Part shown: one piece after another, positions 49,562 to 60,842 of the stretch
How the letters are laid out: each line of letters opens with the position of its first letter
Numbering within the stretch: position 1 is the first letter of the stretch
Origin: Sarcocystis neurona
Lineage: Eukaryota > Apicomplexa > Conoidasida > Eucoccidiorida > Sarcocystidae
Reading direction: 5' to 3'
NCBI GenBank assembly: GCA_000727475.1
Contig: KL647295.1
Location: 1,885,178 to 1,949,177, forward strand
Length of the DNA: 64,000 bases
Translations under genes and position numbers: made by a program
The notes under the pieces: generated by a model
Told to the model about the DNA's origin: nothing
The model's input: only the letters and a program-made list of their open reading frames with translations
Database searches by the model: none

Positions 49562-50019
49562 CGAGCGTTACTTTATTCCTTGCAGTGCAGTGGAGAGTCC
49601 TCCCGTGTCTCGAAGTGGGGAGGCCGTACGTTCGTCTCTCTCCATCGCCATTGCTGTCGCCTGTTTTCTGGTGCTGCCGCTTTTGCCTCTTGTTGCTGCT
49701 GCCGCTGCTTTCTGTGCTGCTGCTGCTGCTGCTATTGCTGTTACTCCGTGTGATGAGGAGAGGGGATTGGGAGGGAGGGCGTCGTCGTCGCGTCTATTTT
49801 CGTTGGGAGCTGCGTCGTTTGCGCTGCTCTTGTCGCCCCACGCAGGATACAGGGATGAGACCGACGAAGCCTTCGAAGAAATTCTTCACGCAGTTGGCAT
49901 TGACGACCTCGCCGAAGAAGTTGCGGAAGAAGCACAGAAGCGACAGGTCCTCCGGAAGCTGCAAGCAGACCGATCGGACCTGGCCGGCGAGGTGAAGCTG
50001 CTTCTGCGCAAGATGCTCA
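39142..50019 (+). CDS. S1 RNA-binding domain protein with long low-complexity regions
   Basis: Four exons join in phase: 39142-44135, 44726-46024, 47225-48498 and 49846-50019 (introns 590, 1200 and 1347 nt). The long first exon is Ser/Gly-rich, then Ala-rich, then helical. Two S1 folds follow: the first starts near 42709 ([30 protein letters not shown]) and finishes near 43210 ([20 protein letters not shown]); the second starts near 43500 ([20 protein letters not shown]) and is completed across the first intron ([12 protein letters not shown] then IQLSRRPG). Each S1 fold is split by a Gln/Ala/Ser-rich insert. The rest is charged, with [38 protein letters not shown] and [21 protein letters not shown]1 folds bind RNA, often on ribosomes; the specific role is not known. 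First in-frame ATG is 39277, but the real start may be upstream. The last exon ends at an A/GTACGT donor, or the frame can run to a stop at 50075. Confidence 0.65.
41578..41591. repeat. GGTGTACGTACACC palindrome inside the S1 gene open frame
   Basis: Perfect 14-bp palindrome, read in frame as part of CGVRTPQQ. Same motif as at 29562, 29636, 44177 and (one mismatch) 47352. Confidence 0.8.
44136..44725 (+). other. Predicted intron interrupting the second S1 domain
   Basis: Donor AATCG/GTAGAC and acceptor GCGCCTGCAG. Phase 2 on both sides, and the spliced product restores the expected last strand of the S1 fold. It contains microsatellites and one perfect GGTGTACGTACACC palindrome at 44177-44190. 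Confidence 0.65.
46025..47224 (+). other. Predicted intron with TA and TG microsatellites
   Basis: Donor CAGAG/GTAACA, acceptor GCTGCTGCAG, phase 2. TA/TATG tracts run from about 46430 to 46900. Confidence 0.5.
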
Positions 50020-50081
50020 GTACGTCACATACACACACCCAGAGAAAGACAGAAGAAAAACGCCACCGAAAGTAGCGTACT

Positions 50082-50190
50082 AGGAGCCGAGGACGCTCTC
50101 CTACGAGCCGGGGACGCTCTCCTACGAGCCGGGCATGCTCTAGCTGAGTTGTCACGTCTCTTCTGGAGCCGGGGATGCTCTACCTGAATT
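50082..50190. repeat. Short tandem repeat, 21-bp units CTACGAGCCGGGGACGCTCTC
   Basis: Three adjacent copies (starting about 50082, 50101 and 50122), then two longer related copies sharing GAGCCGGG.ATGCTCTA.CTGA.TTGT (about 50125 and 50166). They sit just 3' of the last S1-gene exon. Confidence 0.7.
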
Positions 50191-50198
50191 GTGCTGTC

Positions 50199-50301
50199 CC
50201 CCTCTGTTCGTTCCTTTTCTATGGATCTTCGGGGAAAACGCACGCGTGCACTCGCAGGCATGCCTACCTAGGCTTGTGTGTGTGTGTGTGTGTGTGTATA
50301 C
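50199..50301. repeat. Left copy of exact 103-bp direct repeat at the gap edge
   Basis: Identical to 50895-50997, including the same eleven TG units. It abuts the N run. Confidence 0.9.
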
Positions 50302-50894
50302 NNNNNNNNNNNNNNNNNNNNNNNNNNNNNNNNNNNNNNNNNNNNNNNNNNNNNNNNNNNNNNNNNNNNNNNNNNNNNNNNNNNNNNNNNNNNNNNNNNN
50401 NNNNNNNNNNNNNNNNNNNNNNNNNNNNNNNNNNNNNNNNNNNNNNNNNNNNNNNNNNNNNNNNNNNNNNNNNNNNNNNNNNNNNNNNNNNNNNNNNNNN
50501 NNNNNNNNNNNNNNNNNNNNNNNNNNNNNNNNNNNNNNNNNNNNNNNNNNNNNNNNNNNNNNNNNNNNNNNNNNNNNNNNNNNNNNNNNNNNNNNNNNNN
50601 NNNNNNNNNNNNNNNNNNNNNNNNNNNNNNNNNNNNNNNNNNNNNNNNNNNNNNNNNNNNNNNNNNNNNNNNNNNNNNNNNNNNNNNNNNNNNNNNNNNN
50701 NNNNNNNNNNNNNNNNNNNNNNNNNNNNNNNNNNNNNNNNNNNNNNNNNNNNNNNNNNNNNNNNNNNNNNNNNNNNNNNNNNNNNNNNNNNNNNNNNNNN
50801 NNNNNNNNNNNNNNNNNNNNNNNNNNNNNNNNNNNNNNNNNNNNNNNNNNNNNNNNNNNNNNNNNNNNNNNNNNNNNNNNNNNNNNNNNNNNNN
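50302..50894. other. Assembly gap (593 N)
   Basis: Undetermined bases. The flanks are identical for 103 bp, so the true gap may be absent or a short tandem repeat. Confidence 0.95.
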
Positions 50895-50997
50895 CCCCTC
50901 TGTTCGTTCCTTTTCTATGGATCTTCGGGGAAAACGCACGCGTGCACTCGCAGGCATGCCTACCTAGGCTTGTGTGTGTGTGTGTGTGTGTGTATAC
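50895..50997. repeat. Right copy of exact 103-bp direct repeat at the gap edge
   Basis: Same as 50199-50301; ends in TATAC and then continues into unique sequence. Confidence 0.9.
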
Positions 50998-50999
50998 AC

Positions 51000-52370
51000 G
51001 TATAAATGGGACGGTTGACCTTCTTCGCCTAAACACAGACACATAGATATATTTGCACATGAAGACCCGTCCACATATCTACCGGCAAATTTCTGCTTGA
51101 CGAGGCACCCGTCCAAACTCGCCCAACTGCCTTATCTATATCTGTCCAGCTCACAGATATTCACACTAACCAACTCTACTTGCGCACCTGTAAACTCCAT
51201 ATATACGTATGTAGGTACACATATATATGCACAGATATATACTCTGTTACGGGCATACATACATGCAGACATATGTGTGCACAGACTAACAGAGTCTGTG
51301 TGTGTGCTGTGTGCGTATATATATATATATCTATATATATCTATATATATATATATCTGTGTGGATGACGTAGTGAGTGAGAGGCATATGTATATACATA
51401 CCTCCACATAAATTCACATCCGCTGATCCATATATGTATGTATGTGTGTCGCGAGGGGTCGTGCAGATGTCCTGCGTAGCCGCGTATGCATGCGGAGCGG
51501 TCTGGATGCCCAGTCGTGGCTGCTGTGCTGCACCCCACCATGTAGAAGTTGGCATGGCGGCAACTTCTCACCTTCGTGAACAGCGGCATGCAGAGCGGGG
51601 GGGTGGGACGCGGTGATGTCGTACACTTCTGTGAGAGGACGCCGCCGGTGCATGCGACGACCCCCGCCGTTCTGCGGAAGAACGCGCGTGTGGGTCGGTC
51701 AGCCCCCCCTCCTTCGAGCGCGCCGCGGCGGACGGAAGAAGTGGGAGCTGCTTGTCTGTCGCATGCAGTCGCTGTCTCTGTTGTGAGTGATGTGCCTAGC
51801 CGTGGTGGTCTCTGTCCGAAGGGGGCCCTGCCTTCATGCAAGCGTATATCTATATGTACACATACGTATAAGCGTGTGTGTGTGTGTCCACACACTCCTT
51901 TACACGTATATGTACGTGTGTATGTGTGTATCAATGCGTAGTATGTGGACGTGTGCTGTTCGTGTAAGCGAGCGTATACATATGTTTGTATATACGAACA
52001 TACGTATACGTGGAAGTATATCTACGTGTGTACACATATACATATATATATGTATAAGTGTGTACTAGTGTGTTTGTGGACATAGTGTAAATGTACGTAA
52101 ACGTATATATATATACAACTACATATGCCCGATAGGCGTATGTAGGGGGGTGTCAGTGAGGATCAGATGGTGCATATGTGTAATTCTATAGTCGTAAATC
52201 TCTCTATATACAGACATATGCAAGGACGTATCTATACGTCGGTGTGTATCTATGCGTCTGTACATGTATATTTGTAACAGTGTGTCTGTGAGAATCAGGA
52301 GGAGCCCACGTATGCAAGCTTCTATGAATATATATATATATGTATATGTGTACACATAAGTACGTCTTCT
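51000..52370. other. Mostly microsatellite; no firm gene
   Basis: TA, TG and TACG tracts with one more complex island at about 51.45-51.84 kb. In the island both strands are open (plus FVNSGMQSGGVGRGDVVHF; minus RPTRAFFRRTAGVVACTGG) without paired splice signals, so strand and coding status are unresolved. Confidence 0.4.
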
Positions 52371-52377
52371 TCGGTAG

Positions 52378-52736
52378 ATCCTTGCCCAGGTGCTGTTGCA
52401 ACTCTGTGGCTACATACGCAAATGTAAGTACAGGCACACACGCTTGTCTCTGCGTCGTGGAATCCGAGTGCGCAGGTGGGGAGCATGAGGAGGAGCTGCG
52501 GACGTTCGAAGAAGCTGCTGCGACGACGGCGGAAAACAGCGCGGAGTGGAAGCAGCAAACAGCAGGTGCCTTCCCGCATGCCTCTCAGGCGCTTATCCTC
52601 CTCTCTCTCTTTATCCCTATACATGCATCTATACATTTGTATATATATATCGGCAGACAAGGATCTTCCGACGCGTTCGATTCTATTATGTACAGAGAGC
52701 TGTCCTCCTAGAGTATACTTGCGGACGCGCTGCGGG
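52378..52736 (+). CDS. Three short phase-linked exons, unknown protein
   Basis: Exons 52378-52423, 52476-52565 and 52657-52736 join in phase (1, 1) and end in phase 0 before GTAAGG. The first has a TTCTTCGGTAG acceptor and an AAAT/GTAAGT donor and reads ILAQVLLQLCGYIRK; the second reads CGEHEEELRTFEEAAATTAE; the third KDLPTRSILLCTESCPPRVY. They could be downstream exons of the S1 gene, but its last exon ends in phase 1 and these begin in phase 0, so at least one exon would be missing between them. The third exon also has an alternative frame that ends with a stop at 52711. Confidence 0.35.
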
Positions 52737-53435
52737 GTAAGGCTTAGGTGGCTGGCGCTATAGCGCGTGGAGTAGTCGTAAGAAGGCCAAATTGCGTCTG
52801 CCTTTGCGCAGACCTGCTGCACCCCGCTAGAAGGAGGAACAGCACAGCTGATAGAACTTCGGACTGTCTCTCTCCTTTGTCGCTTTCTCGGTAGAGCTCT
52901 GCGTCTCTCCCTATATGTGTGAAGAATCGCCTAACATTGGACAACGACCTGTCAAACAGATATACACAATATATTCATGTGTCGTCGCTGCTGTGTACGT
53001 ATGGGGGCAGCACGGACGCTGCCTGCAGAAGATCTACACAACAGCAGCGCAGAGGTCAGGCGCCCACGTGCTCGTGAATTTTCGTAGACTCTGCTCCGAG
53101 ACGTCCGCCTAGGAGGTGGTGGTGTGCGCGCGGGAACGGGAGGTGTAAAACAGCTGCGTGAGCGCTCGCGAGTGTTCACTTGGCCTCACGATGTCTGCGG
53201 AGATGTGTGCACGCGCATCTCTGGCTGGGTTTCTTCTGCAGCAGCTGGGTAGTATGCTGTTGCGCCTCCTGGGGACGACGGCGGCGCTTCTGCTTGCTCC
53301 AAATCCGCCACTACTGCTGCTGTTGTGGGGCGTACACTGTTGCTGTTCCTCTGCCGTTGCTGCCGATCAATCGGCCGCCCTCTGCGCAGGAGGGAGGGGA
53401 GGTTCGTGAGACTACGACAAGAGCTGTTGCTGTTG

Positions 53436-54154
53436 CTACTGCTTCCGAGGATGAACCTGCTGCTGCTGTTGGTGCTGGGGTGGGTGGCGTGGTGGCTGTC
53501 TTTGTACACGCTGCAGGTGCCACGGCTCTGCTCCCACGTGCATCACTGCTCCTCCCGGTGCTACTGCTGCTGCTGCTGCCGGTGCTAGGACTGCTGCTGC
53601 TACCGGCGGTAGTGCTGCTGCCGCTGCTGCCAGTGCGAGTGCTGCTGCTGCCGCTGCTGCCTCTACTGTCGGCGTTGCTCCTGCACTTGGCGCACAGCTG
53701 TTGTTGCTGTCATGCTGCGGGTCTTGCTGCCGCTGCTGTAGCTTCTTATACCAAGTTGCCGGCTCGCTGGGACTTCTGGTGCTTGTGTTGCAGCTGCTCA
53801 GCACTTGCTTTTTGAAGGCGACGAGACGCAGTGGAGGAGGCAGCTGCGCGACGAATTTGGTACGGTACTCTGCAACAATTGCCTGCGTGTTTCCAGCCCC
53901 GCGTGCCTTCTGTTTGGTGCCACAAACACACATATGTATATACAGAGAGGGAATCCTCCATCTATATAACCATGCATATATATATATATATGCTGATGTA
54001 TAAATCAATGTCTCTATCTTTGTACCTATGTCTATATCTACATATATGTATGTAGATCTATATTTCTACCTATAAATGTATATATGTATATGTCGTAAGG
54101 AAGAGAAATGAGAGAGGTGGTCTACCGCTGAAAACCGACGACGCATGTGATACT
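53436..54154 (-). CDS. Unknown protein, Ala-rich, minus-strand exons
   Basis: Main exon 53909-53436 has acceptor GGCACCAAACAG and reads KARGAGNTQAIVAEYRTKF, then VAQLPPPLRLVAFKKQVLSS, then a long Ala-rich tract and Gln-rich end. A small exon at 54154-54126 (YHMRRRFSA) joins in phase 0. The frame stops at 53436, though a further exon downstream (53.19-53.5 kb, Ser/Ala-rich) is possible. The plus strand here reads poly-Leu/Cys, as expected for antisense of an Ala/Gln-coding CAG region. Family not recognised; 5' end not found. Confidence 0.4.
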
Positions 54155-55156
54155 CTGCAAAGGTGTACACAGACGTCTTTTCGGCGTGACTTGTCCAGAG
54201 TCGGCAGGCCCCTGCGGCTGCCGTGGTGCATGCGTCTCTATCCAAGATACAGGTGTGTTGGGCTGACACTCTACGTGCCTCAGTGTAGGTGTCTCAATAT
54301 ACACATACACACATATAGCATGTCCACCTTGTTCCCCAGGTGTGTAGTTGAGTCGGTCTCCCCTCCTGACGCGTGTCTACTTTTTGCGCTCGTGTCTGCG
54401 TCGCGTGAAAAGGTGCACACGCGGAGAAGACACAGAGAAAAGAGAGAGAAACTGGCTGGGACTCTGCTGCTGTCTGCCTAAGCGCCTGCAGACGTCCCAT
54501 ACCTCAAGAGATACGCGACGCACATTCACGTGGAAGAAAAGCGGGTCACGAATGCATACATATGTGTATGTGTCTGTCAACATACATACATATCTCGATC
54601 TATACATATGCGTATACTAACGCATATATACATATATGTATCCACTTTCGTCTAGAGGGGGATACAAGGGGATCTCCGGCCGCGTCCGTTGGGTGAACGC
54701 GTGTGTGGGCTGAGAGTGATCTGCTGCTGTTGCCTTCGTGCGTGTGGGACTGCTGCTGCTTCTGCAGTTGGCCCTCAGGAGGTGCACGTGCATTTATGGT
54801 ATGATCTGCTCGTGTCTATTCAACGAACGACTCCTCTTCCGCACTCCCGCCTGTACTTCTAAATTGCTACCCACACAAAGATACGAAGACGCACATATAT
54901 AGAGAGGCAGACAGAGCGTTGCTGTGCTGCTTGAATGATCTGCATGTATACGCCGGCCCAAGAGGACGTATGCACCTATATACGCCTCTCATACATACAT
55001 ATAAGCGTGTGTACATATGTACGTGCGTCCACACGAACATATACATATATATATATATTTTTGTGTACGCTTATGTGTGGACGGGGGGACATCGCGTGGC
55101 TGTTTAGCGTATCGGCCAAGAACGTGAGAGCGTGATATGCGTACGCAGGGAACTTC

Positions 55157-55438
55157 GTGTATCTGCCAAGTCGCGGCTTCGCCAAGGAAACTGCGCTACT
55201 GTCCAGATGGGTTGCTGGAGAGGTTGTGTTTCTTGTGGAAAATCTGCGTGGCACAAGGAAATGGGGAGAGGATCTCAGCGTCACGTCCTGCTCTGAACGA
55301 TGTAGACACGCGAAGACTTTAGCGGGTGTATATGTGTTGTTAAAAGTAGACACGCGCATAAGATACCAGTGGCTCCTTCTCTGTCTCACGTTCCTTATAT
55401 GCGTAGACATCGTGTCTTTGTTTTTCGTTTACCCCTAG
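55157..55438 (+). CDS. Possible short exon with a hydrophobic segment
   Basis: Open frame reading FAKETALLSRWVAGEVVFLV and later a hydrophobic stretch (WLLLCLTFLICVDIVSLFFV) that could span a membrane, to a stop at 55436-55438. No ATG start and no splice signals were fixed. It may be chance. Confidence 0.2.
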   Translation: MYLPSRGFAKETALLSRWVAGEVVFLVENLRGTRKWGEDLSVTSCSERCRHAKTLAGVYVLLKVDTRIRYQWLLLCLTFLICVDIVSLFFVYP

Positions 55439-55686
55439 CCTTCTATACCTGCAGGGACACGTCTGCGTGTCTGTGGTAGTACAGCCGTATGTACTACGTA
55501 TAACCTATCTGTGTGTACAGCCTCGTGTGCGTGCGCGTCTGAATACATGTGTCTGTGTATGTGTACGCTTATGTATGTATGTATATGTGAAAAATGTCTA
55601 TGATTGTGTGTGCGCATCGGTAAATATATCTACGTGTGTACGTGTACATATATATCTGAGGGTGCAAGCGTCACGTGAATGTCCAG

Positions 55687-58600
55687 GCGAGCCTGACGTG
55701 CTGGATCCGGCGGAGCAGCAGATCTCGAAAACGCTGCAGGCGCACGCGGTGTCCTCGCTGCGGCAGCAGCAAAAGCAGCAACGAAAGCAGCGGCGCCAGA
55801 AGCAGCAGCGAGGAACGGAGCAGGAGGAGGAGGGACTGCAGCAGTGGCGAGGGAAGGAAGAGACAGAGGAGGAGCAACAGCAGGGAGAGCGCGAGGAGCA
55901 GCTGCTGCAGCAGGAAAATGAGCTGCTTGCTCAAGAGACGTACGTTGAGGCTGCTGCGGGGGCGACGCACGCAGAGGGTGAGGAGGCTGCAATGGGAGCA
56001 GCGGCGCGGGGCAGAGCGACAGACGCAGCAGGAGATGCAGGAAGAGCAGCAACAGGGACAGCAGCAGCAGAGAGAGCAGCAGCAGGGAGAGCAGCAGCAG
56101 GGAGAGCAGCAGCAGCGAGAACAGCGTGTCCTGCGGTCAAGTTAGTTGACGACGAGGAAGTAGGAGGAGAGGAAGAGGGAAGAGGAGCAGCAGCAGAGAA
56201 AGGAAAAGGACAGAACGAAAGAGGAAGAGTAGAAGAGCAAGCAGTGGGGGAGGGCCCTGGAGCGACGAAAGGAGCAGCAAGAGAAAAGCCAGAGAAAGAC
56301 GAAGACGAAGAAGACGAAGAACAAGAAGAAGAGGCTGCGCTGCTGAGGGAGATTCAGTCGGACCTAGCGAAGCTGTTTGCAGAGGAAGAGGAAGAGGACC
56401 TGCCGGAAGAAGATACAGATAACAGAGATGAGGCAGAAGAAGAAGAAGCAGAGATAGACGCCGTGGCAGCGGAATGGAGCGACACGGAGGAAGGAGAAGA
56501 AGAAGAGGAAGCCGGGGAGGGACTGCTTGATAAGGGAGAAGAAGCGATACCGAAGCAAGCAGCAGAGGTGGAGAGCACGATAGAGGAAGCAGCGGCAGGC
56601 TTCGCAGCACCGATTGGTAGGCGGGAAGGAAACGAAGCAACCGCAGCAGCAGAAGACGAGGAACCTGCAGCAGCTGCAGCGGACGGAGTCCACAGGCGTA
56701 GGACAGGGGGACCACGGCAGCCAACAGCTCCCGGAAGCGTAGTGAGCTCGCACACTCGTGACAAATTGCTTGCTGCTGCTTCTGCTGTAAGAGAGAGTCA
56801 AGGCGCACACGTGGACGACGGCCTGGCTCCGGCCCTGCACCTGCAAGAAACGAAAGCGGCAGCGCCGGAGGGGGAAGGGGGGATGGCTAGAGCAGCAGGT
56901 GGAGAGAGAGAGAAAGAACACGCGGCAGCAGCAGGAGGGCTTGCACGGTGCCCGGAACAGCAGGGAGAGCAGCAAACACAGCGTTCAGCAGCAACAGCAG
57001 CGAGAGAGACAGGCACCTGTGTTGGAGTGAGAGAGCGTGGAGAACGTAAGTGGACTCCGCAGCGGCAGCAAGACGAGTCGCGGCAGCGGCAGTGCGGCAA
57101 GACAGGTGGTGAGAGCGACGGAGGCGAGTCACAGGTGCAGGGCTCAGGGTGTCGCGGTGGGGAAGAAGTGCGTCCCCAGGAGGAACTGCAGCACCAGAGG
57201 CGGGAGCAGCAACAGCAACGCCCGCAGCAAAAGCAACCGCAGCAGGACTTCGAAGCGGAGGTGCCGCAGCAGGCCGTGCAACCACAAAGCGCGGGGGCAC
57301 AGCGATATGAGCACACAGAGAAAGTGGAAGAGGAGGAGGAGCAGCAGCAGCAGGAGCAGCAAGAGCTGCAGCAGGAGAATGAAGACTACGACTACGGAGG
57401 CCTCCAGACACCAGAGGAAGAAGAACAACTGCTGCGTCTTTTTGAGAGGAAGCGTAGGCAAGCAGAAGAACGCGCAGCCAGACGACGACGCAGAGTTGCT
57501 GCTCCTGCTTCTGTCGCATTGAAAGAATCTTCTGCGGCGAGCAGTAGCGCCGTGTCACTCGCAAAGGGTCCAAAGCAGCAGCAGCAGCAGGACCATCACG
57601 GCCCCGGTGCGACCAACTGCGCCGCTGCTGCTGCTGCTGGTCTTGCGCAGATGCCTGTTGCTGGCGTTAATGAGACACCTTCTCGTGCTGCTGCGGCGGC
57701 TGAATTCCCCGACGTTGGTGTTGCTGAACTCTCTGCTGTTGGTGCTTGTGAGACGAAGCGCAAAGCAAACACCCACCTATTCTTTCCTTCTGCTGACGGT
57801 GCTTGGCTACGTGTGTCTGGGACTGCGTTCCCTCCTTCTGGTGAAAGCCGCTGCCCTACAAAGACAGCGTCTGCGGCAGTGCCTGCAGCAGCTCCTGGGG
57901 TATGGACACCGGGTCGCCCGCCGCCGGGAGGAGAAGACGTCGACGCGCAGCGACAGCAGCTACAGCAGCAGGAGCAGCAGTCGCAGGTGGAGGGCAGTCA
58001 GCAGCAGCAGAAACAGGAGCAGCAGCAGACATACACGCCGGCGCAGTGGAAGAAACAGAGGGAGGAAGGACAGCCGCCGGAGACGAGGAAGAAATTTTCT
58101 TTCCTGTCGTCTCGGGCAGCTTCTTCTGCTGCAGAGACGCCACGTGCAGGCACAGCAGCCCTGCTGCAAAGCCTAGTGCAGGCGGCCTCTTTCCTCACTG
58201 CTGCGCCGCCTGCTGCTGGTGTCGGCAAAACCGCTGCAGCGGCGAATTCTACGCGAGACACTGATGGTGCTGCCAGCGTTTTCGCAGCCCGTGCTCCTGC
58301 TGGCGTAGAGGGGAAGATTGGTCAAGCAGAACTGCTTGCTGCAGCAGGCAAGGAGGGCGTTTCAGCACTCCCGCAGCAGGCAGAAGACAAACTTCTGCCG
58401 CCGCGGCGACCCAGTAGTTGGCTGAGCGTCTCTATACCTGCAGGCGACGTAGACAGTGGAAGCAGCACGAGTGGCAACAACTGCCACATCGGCAGTACCT
58501 GCGGCAGTAGCACCTCCGGCCAGGACAGCTATGTCCTAGGTAGCTCTGTACGAAGTGGAACAGAGACACGTAGCAGTAGCAGTGGAAGAGAGAAGCATAG

Positions 58601-59393
58601 CAGTAACAGTAGCCTCAGCAGCGGCAGAAGGCTCACCTTCTCATCGCGACGGCCTGCCTTGCTTTGTCTCGACAGAGTGCCAGCAGCAGCAGCAGCTGAC
58701 GCTGTTGCTGCTGGTGCTGCGGCTGCCTCTTCTTCTGCGTCGTCATCCTCTGCTTCTTCCTTTGCGGCTGTTGACAGAGCCGTGCGGAGGGCGCTGCTCG
58801 GCTCTCGTACCGCTGCTGCCGCGGGTGAGGAAGAGAAGAAGAAGAATAATAAAACGCCGCGGCAGGTGGAGAATCGTCCGCAGCCGCAAGTCGCAGAAGA
58901 AGCAGCAGCAGAAGAGAGGAAGCTGCAGGTGGTAGTAGCAGCGGCGCAGCGACGGCGACATTTCCTGCTTCGAGCTGCTGCTACAGAGGCGTGGAAGGGG
59001 GGAGGGCTGCCGCGGCGATCGGTATACGAGCTGCAGGAGCTGCGACGGCTGCAGCAGCAGCAGCAACAGCAGGAGGAGAAGGAGGCACAGCAACAGCAGC
59101 ATCAGGAGGAAGCTGCGACAAGACGCAGAAACAAGATGGAAAGCAAAAAACAGCAGCGGCGACGAGCAGGCAAGCAGCAACAGGCGACGACCACAGAAGA
59201 AGCGGTGGAAGAGGCGCATGTTTCCCCACACAGAATTATCCTGGAAGCTGCTCGTCGCGTCCAGCAGAGAGGCGTCTTCGCTCAAATTGTAGGAGCGGCG
59301 GCGGACGAAGAAACAGCAGCGGGAAGAGCTGCAGCACAGCGCGTGCTACGCACAGCAGTGCAGACAAAACTGCTAGGAAAAGAAGAAGTGTAG
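55687..59393 (+). CDS. Large Glu/Gln/Ala-rich protein, exon open for 3.7 kb
   Basis: The exon begins after a GTCCAG acceptor (phase 1) with EPDVLDPAEQQISKTLQAHA and stays open for over 1,200 codons to TAG at 59391-59393. Order of regions: Gln/Lys/Glu-rich coil-like (to about 55.92 kb), Ala-rich, acidic Glu/Asp-rich (about 56.14-56.60 kb), mixed Ala/Glu, Gln-rich, an unusual patch ENEDYDYGGLQTPEEEEQLL with a following basic helix (about 57.38-57.50 kb), Ser-rich (about 58.45-58.65 kb), and a C-terminal helical part with RSVYELQELRRLQQQQ and VSPHRIILEAARRVQQRGVF. The 5' exon is missing. No known domain is recognised. The continuous frame through non-repeat sequence and the acidic-basic alternation support real coding. 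Confidence 0.6.
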
Positions 59394-59423
59394 GAGAGGC
59401 GAGCGCGCCGCTGTTGCTTGCAG

Positions 59424-59602
59424 CCAGATCTGCCGCGGCTACACAGCGCCAGCAGTTGCAGCAGTCGCCGGCTGCCGTCTCGGCAGACCAGACCCGTGCG
59501 ACAGGGACAGTGCCAGCAGCAGCAACCAGTGCCTCAACAGCAGCAGAAGAGGCCCCTGGAGCAGCTGCGACGGAGCGCCAGGACCGGGAACGCGTAAAGG
59601 CG
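59424..59602 (+). CDS. Possible further exon, Ala/Gln-rich
   Basis: After a CGCTGTTGCTTGCAG acceptor the frame reads ATQRQQLQQSPAAVSADQTR and ends ATERQDRERVKA at a GCG/GTATGC donor. It begins in phase 1, and no donor of matching phase was found in the preceding large exon, so its parent gene is unclear. Confidence 0.35.
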
Positions 59603-59639
59603 GTATGCACAGCAGCAAGAGTCGTGGCAGCAAAAGGAG

Positions 59640-60470
59640 GAGGGGGGGACACGGTGGAAAGGTAGGCGGAGACCGAGGAGAAGTAGCTGGAGACCGAGAC
59701 GAAGTAGACGAACGCCGAGCAGCAGCAGCAGGAATACAGGAGCAGCTGCTGCAGACTCAGGAGGCAGATCTGCACGAGAAGCAGCAGCGATGCAGCCGCA
59801 GCAACAGAGACCCGAGCGCAACGGCAGGACACATAAAAATTTCTGTGCAGCTTGTCGCCCCTGCCTTGGCTAGCAGCTCTCCTTCGTGTATCTAAAGAGC
59901 TACTTGAAGCAGCAGCCTTCCTGCTTAAACCAGCAGCCCTGTTGCCTATAGCGGCTTCCTGTGTAGCGGTTTCTTTACCGCACCTTCTGGCGGAGATGGT
60001 ATACCCACGTGGTCTGTTCGTATCTACATATGAACGTATGTTCCCACGTATTAGCGCACACAAATATATGTGTGTATGTATATACGTATATATACAACTG
60101 TACGTATACGTAGTACACACATATATTTTCATGTGGCTGACGCCACCCGTAGAAAATGCGGCTTGTAATGGAAGAGAGGCTTTGCACATGCGTGTGGGTC
60201 TACGTCCACATATCTACGCACACGGTACAAATACGGTGTAGAAATGTATCTACTACATAAGTAGGTAGACGGATACATGGAGAGACGGAGAGCTGTTTAT
60301 CTACATGTATAGCTAGATAGACCGCTGGAGAGACAGAGAGCTATCGAGCTATCCATCTATCCATGTAGATAGATAAACAGAGAGAGGCAGGGATGAGGTG
60401 GACAATCCATCCTTGTTACACGCGTGGCTATACTGTTGAATAAGTCTGCACACATGATCCTCCGCTTTTT
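59640..60470. other. No firm gene
   Basis: A CAG-rich end (to about 59.83 kb) with a small duplicated GGAGACCGAG.(A)GAAGTAG unit at 59667-59709, then TA/TATG tracts and a near-inverted repeat at about 60293 and 60363 (GTTTATCTACATG and CATGTAGATAGATAAAC). Confidence 0.4.
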
Positions 60471-60475
60471 TCCTC

Positions 60476-60842
60476 CTAATCGCTCTGCAGAGAGATACGC
60501 AGACACGAACACGGGCAATCTGGGCTCGGGCAGCCCTCGCGTAGTCGTACGTCGGCAGCTGTCGGGGTGACTGTTTCTGCCTCGCTGTGATAGGCTGTAT
60601 ACTTGCTGCTCTGCAAGTTTTCTACATGTGTGCAGGCGTAATGGTATGCAACTGCCGCGGCCGCGCATATCAGCAGATAGTCGCACGTAAAACGTATATA
60701 GCTACGTATGCAAAAGTACCTATGGATACACATGTGTATAGCCGTGAACATTCTGCTGGAGATACGTTCATACTTACGAACATTTGCCCGTGAGTCTCTT
60801 CGGCGATGACCAGGATGGCAGGACCAGGTACGTGTGTGTGCC
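60476..60842 (-). CDS. Two 3' exons of an unknown protein
   Basis: Exon 60842-60778 (pyrimidine-rich acceptor ending GCATCAG) reads VPGPAILVIAEETHGQMF and ends at a TTC/GTAAGT donor in phase 0. Exon 60610-60476 follows a TTGCAG acceptor, reads SSKYTAYHSEAETV and ends with a Cys-rich tail (CPSPDCPCSCL) and stop. A third, upstream exon ending at 61017 (GAAG/GTAAAA) may join in phase 1. Family unknown; the two exons cover only about 66 residues. Confidence 0.35.
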
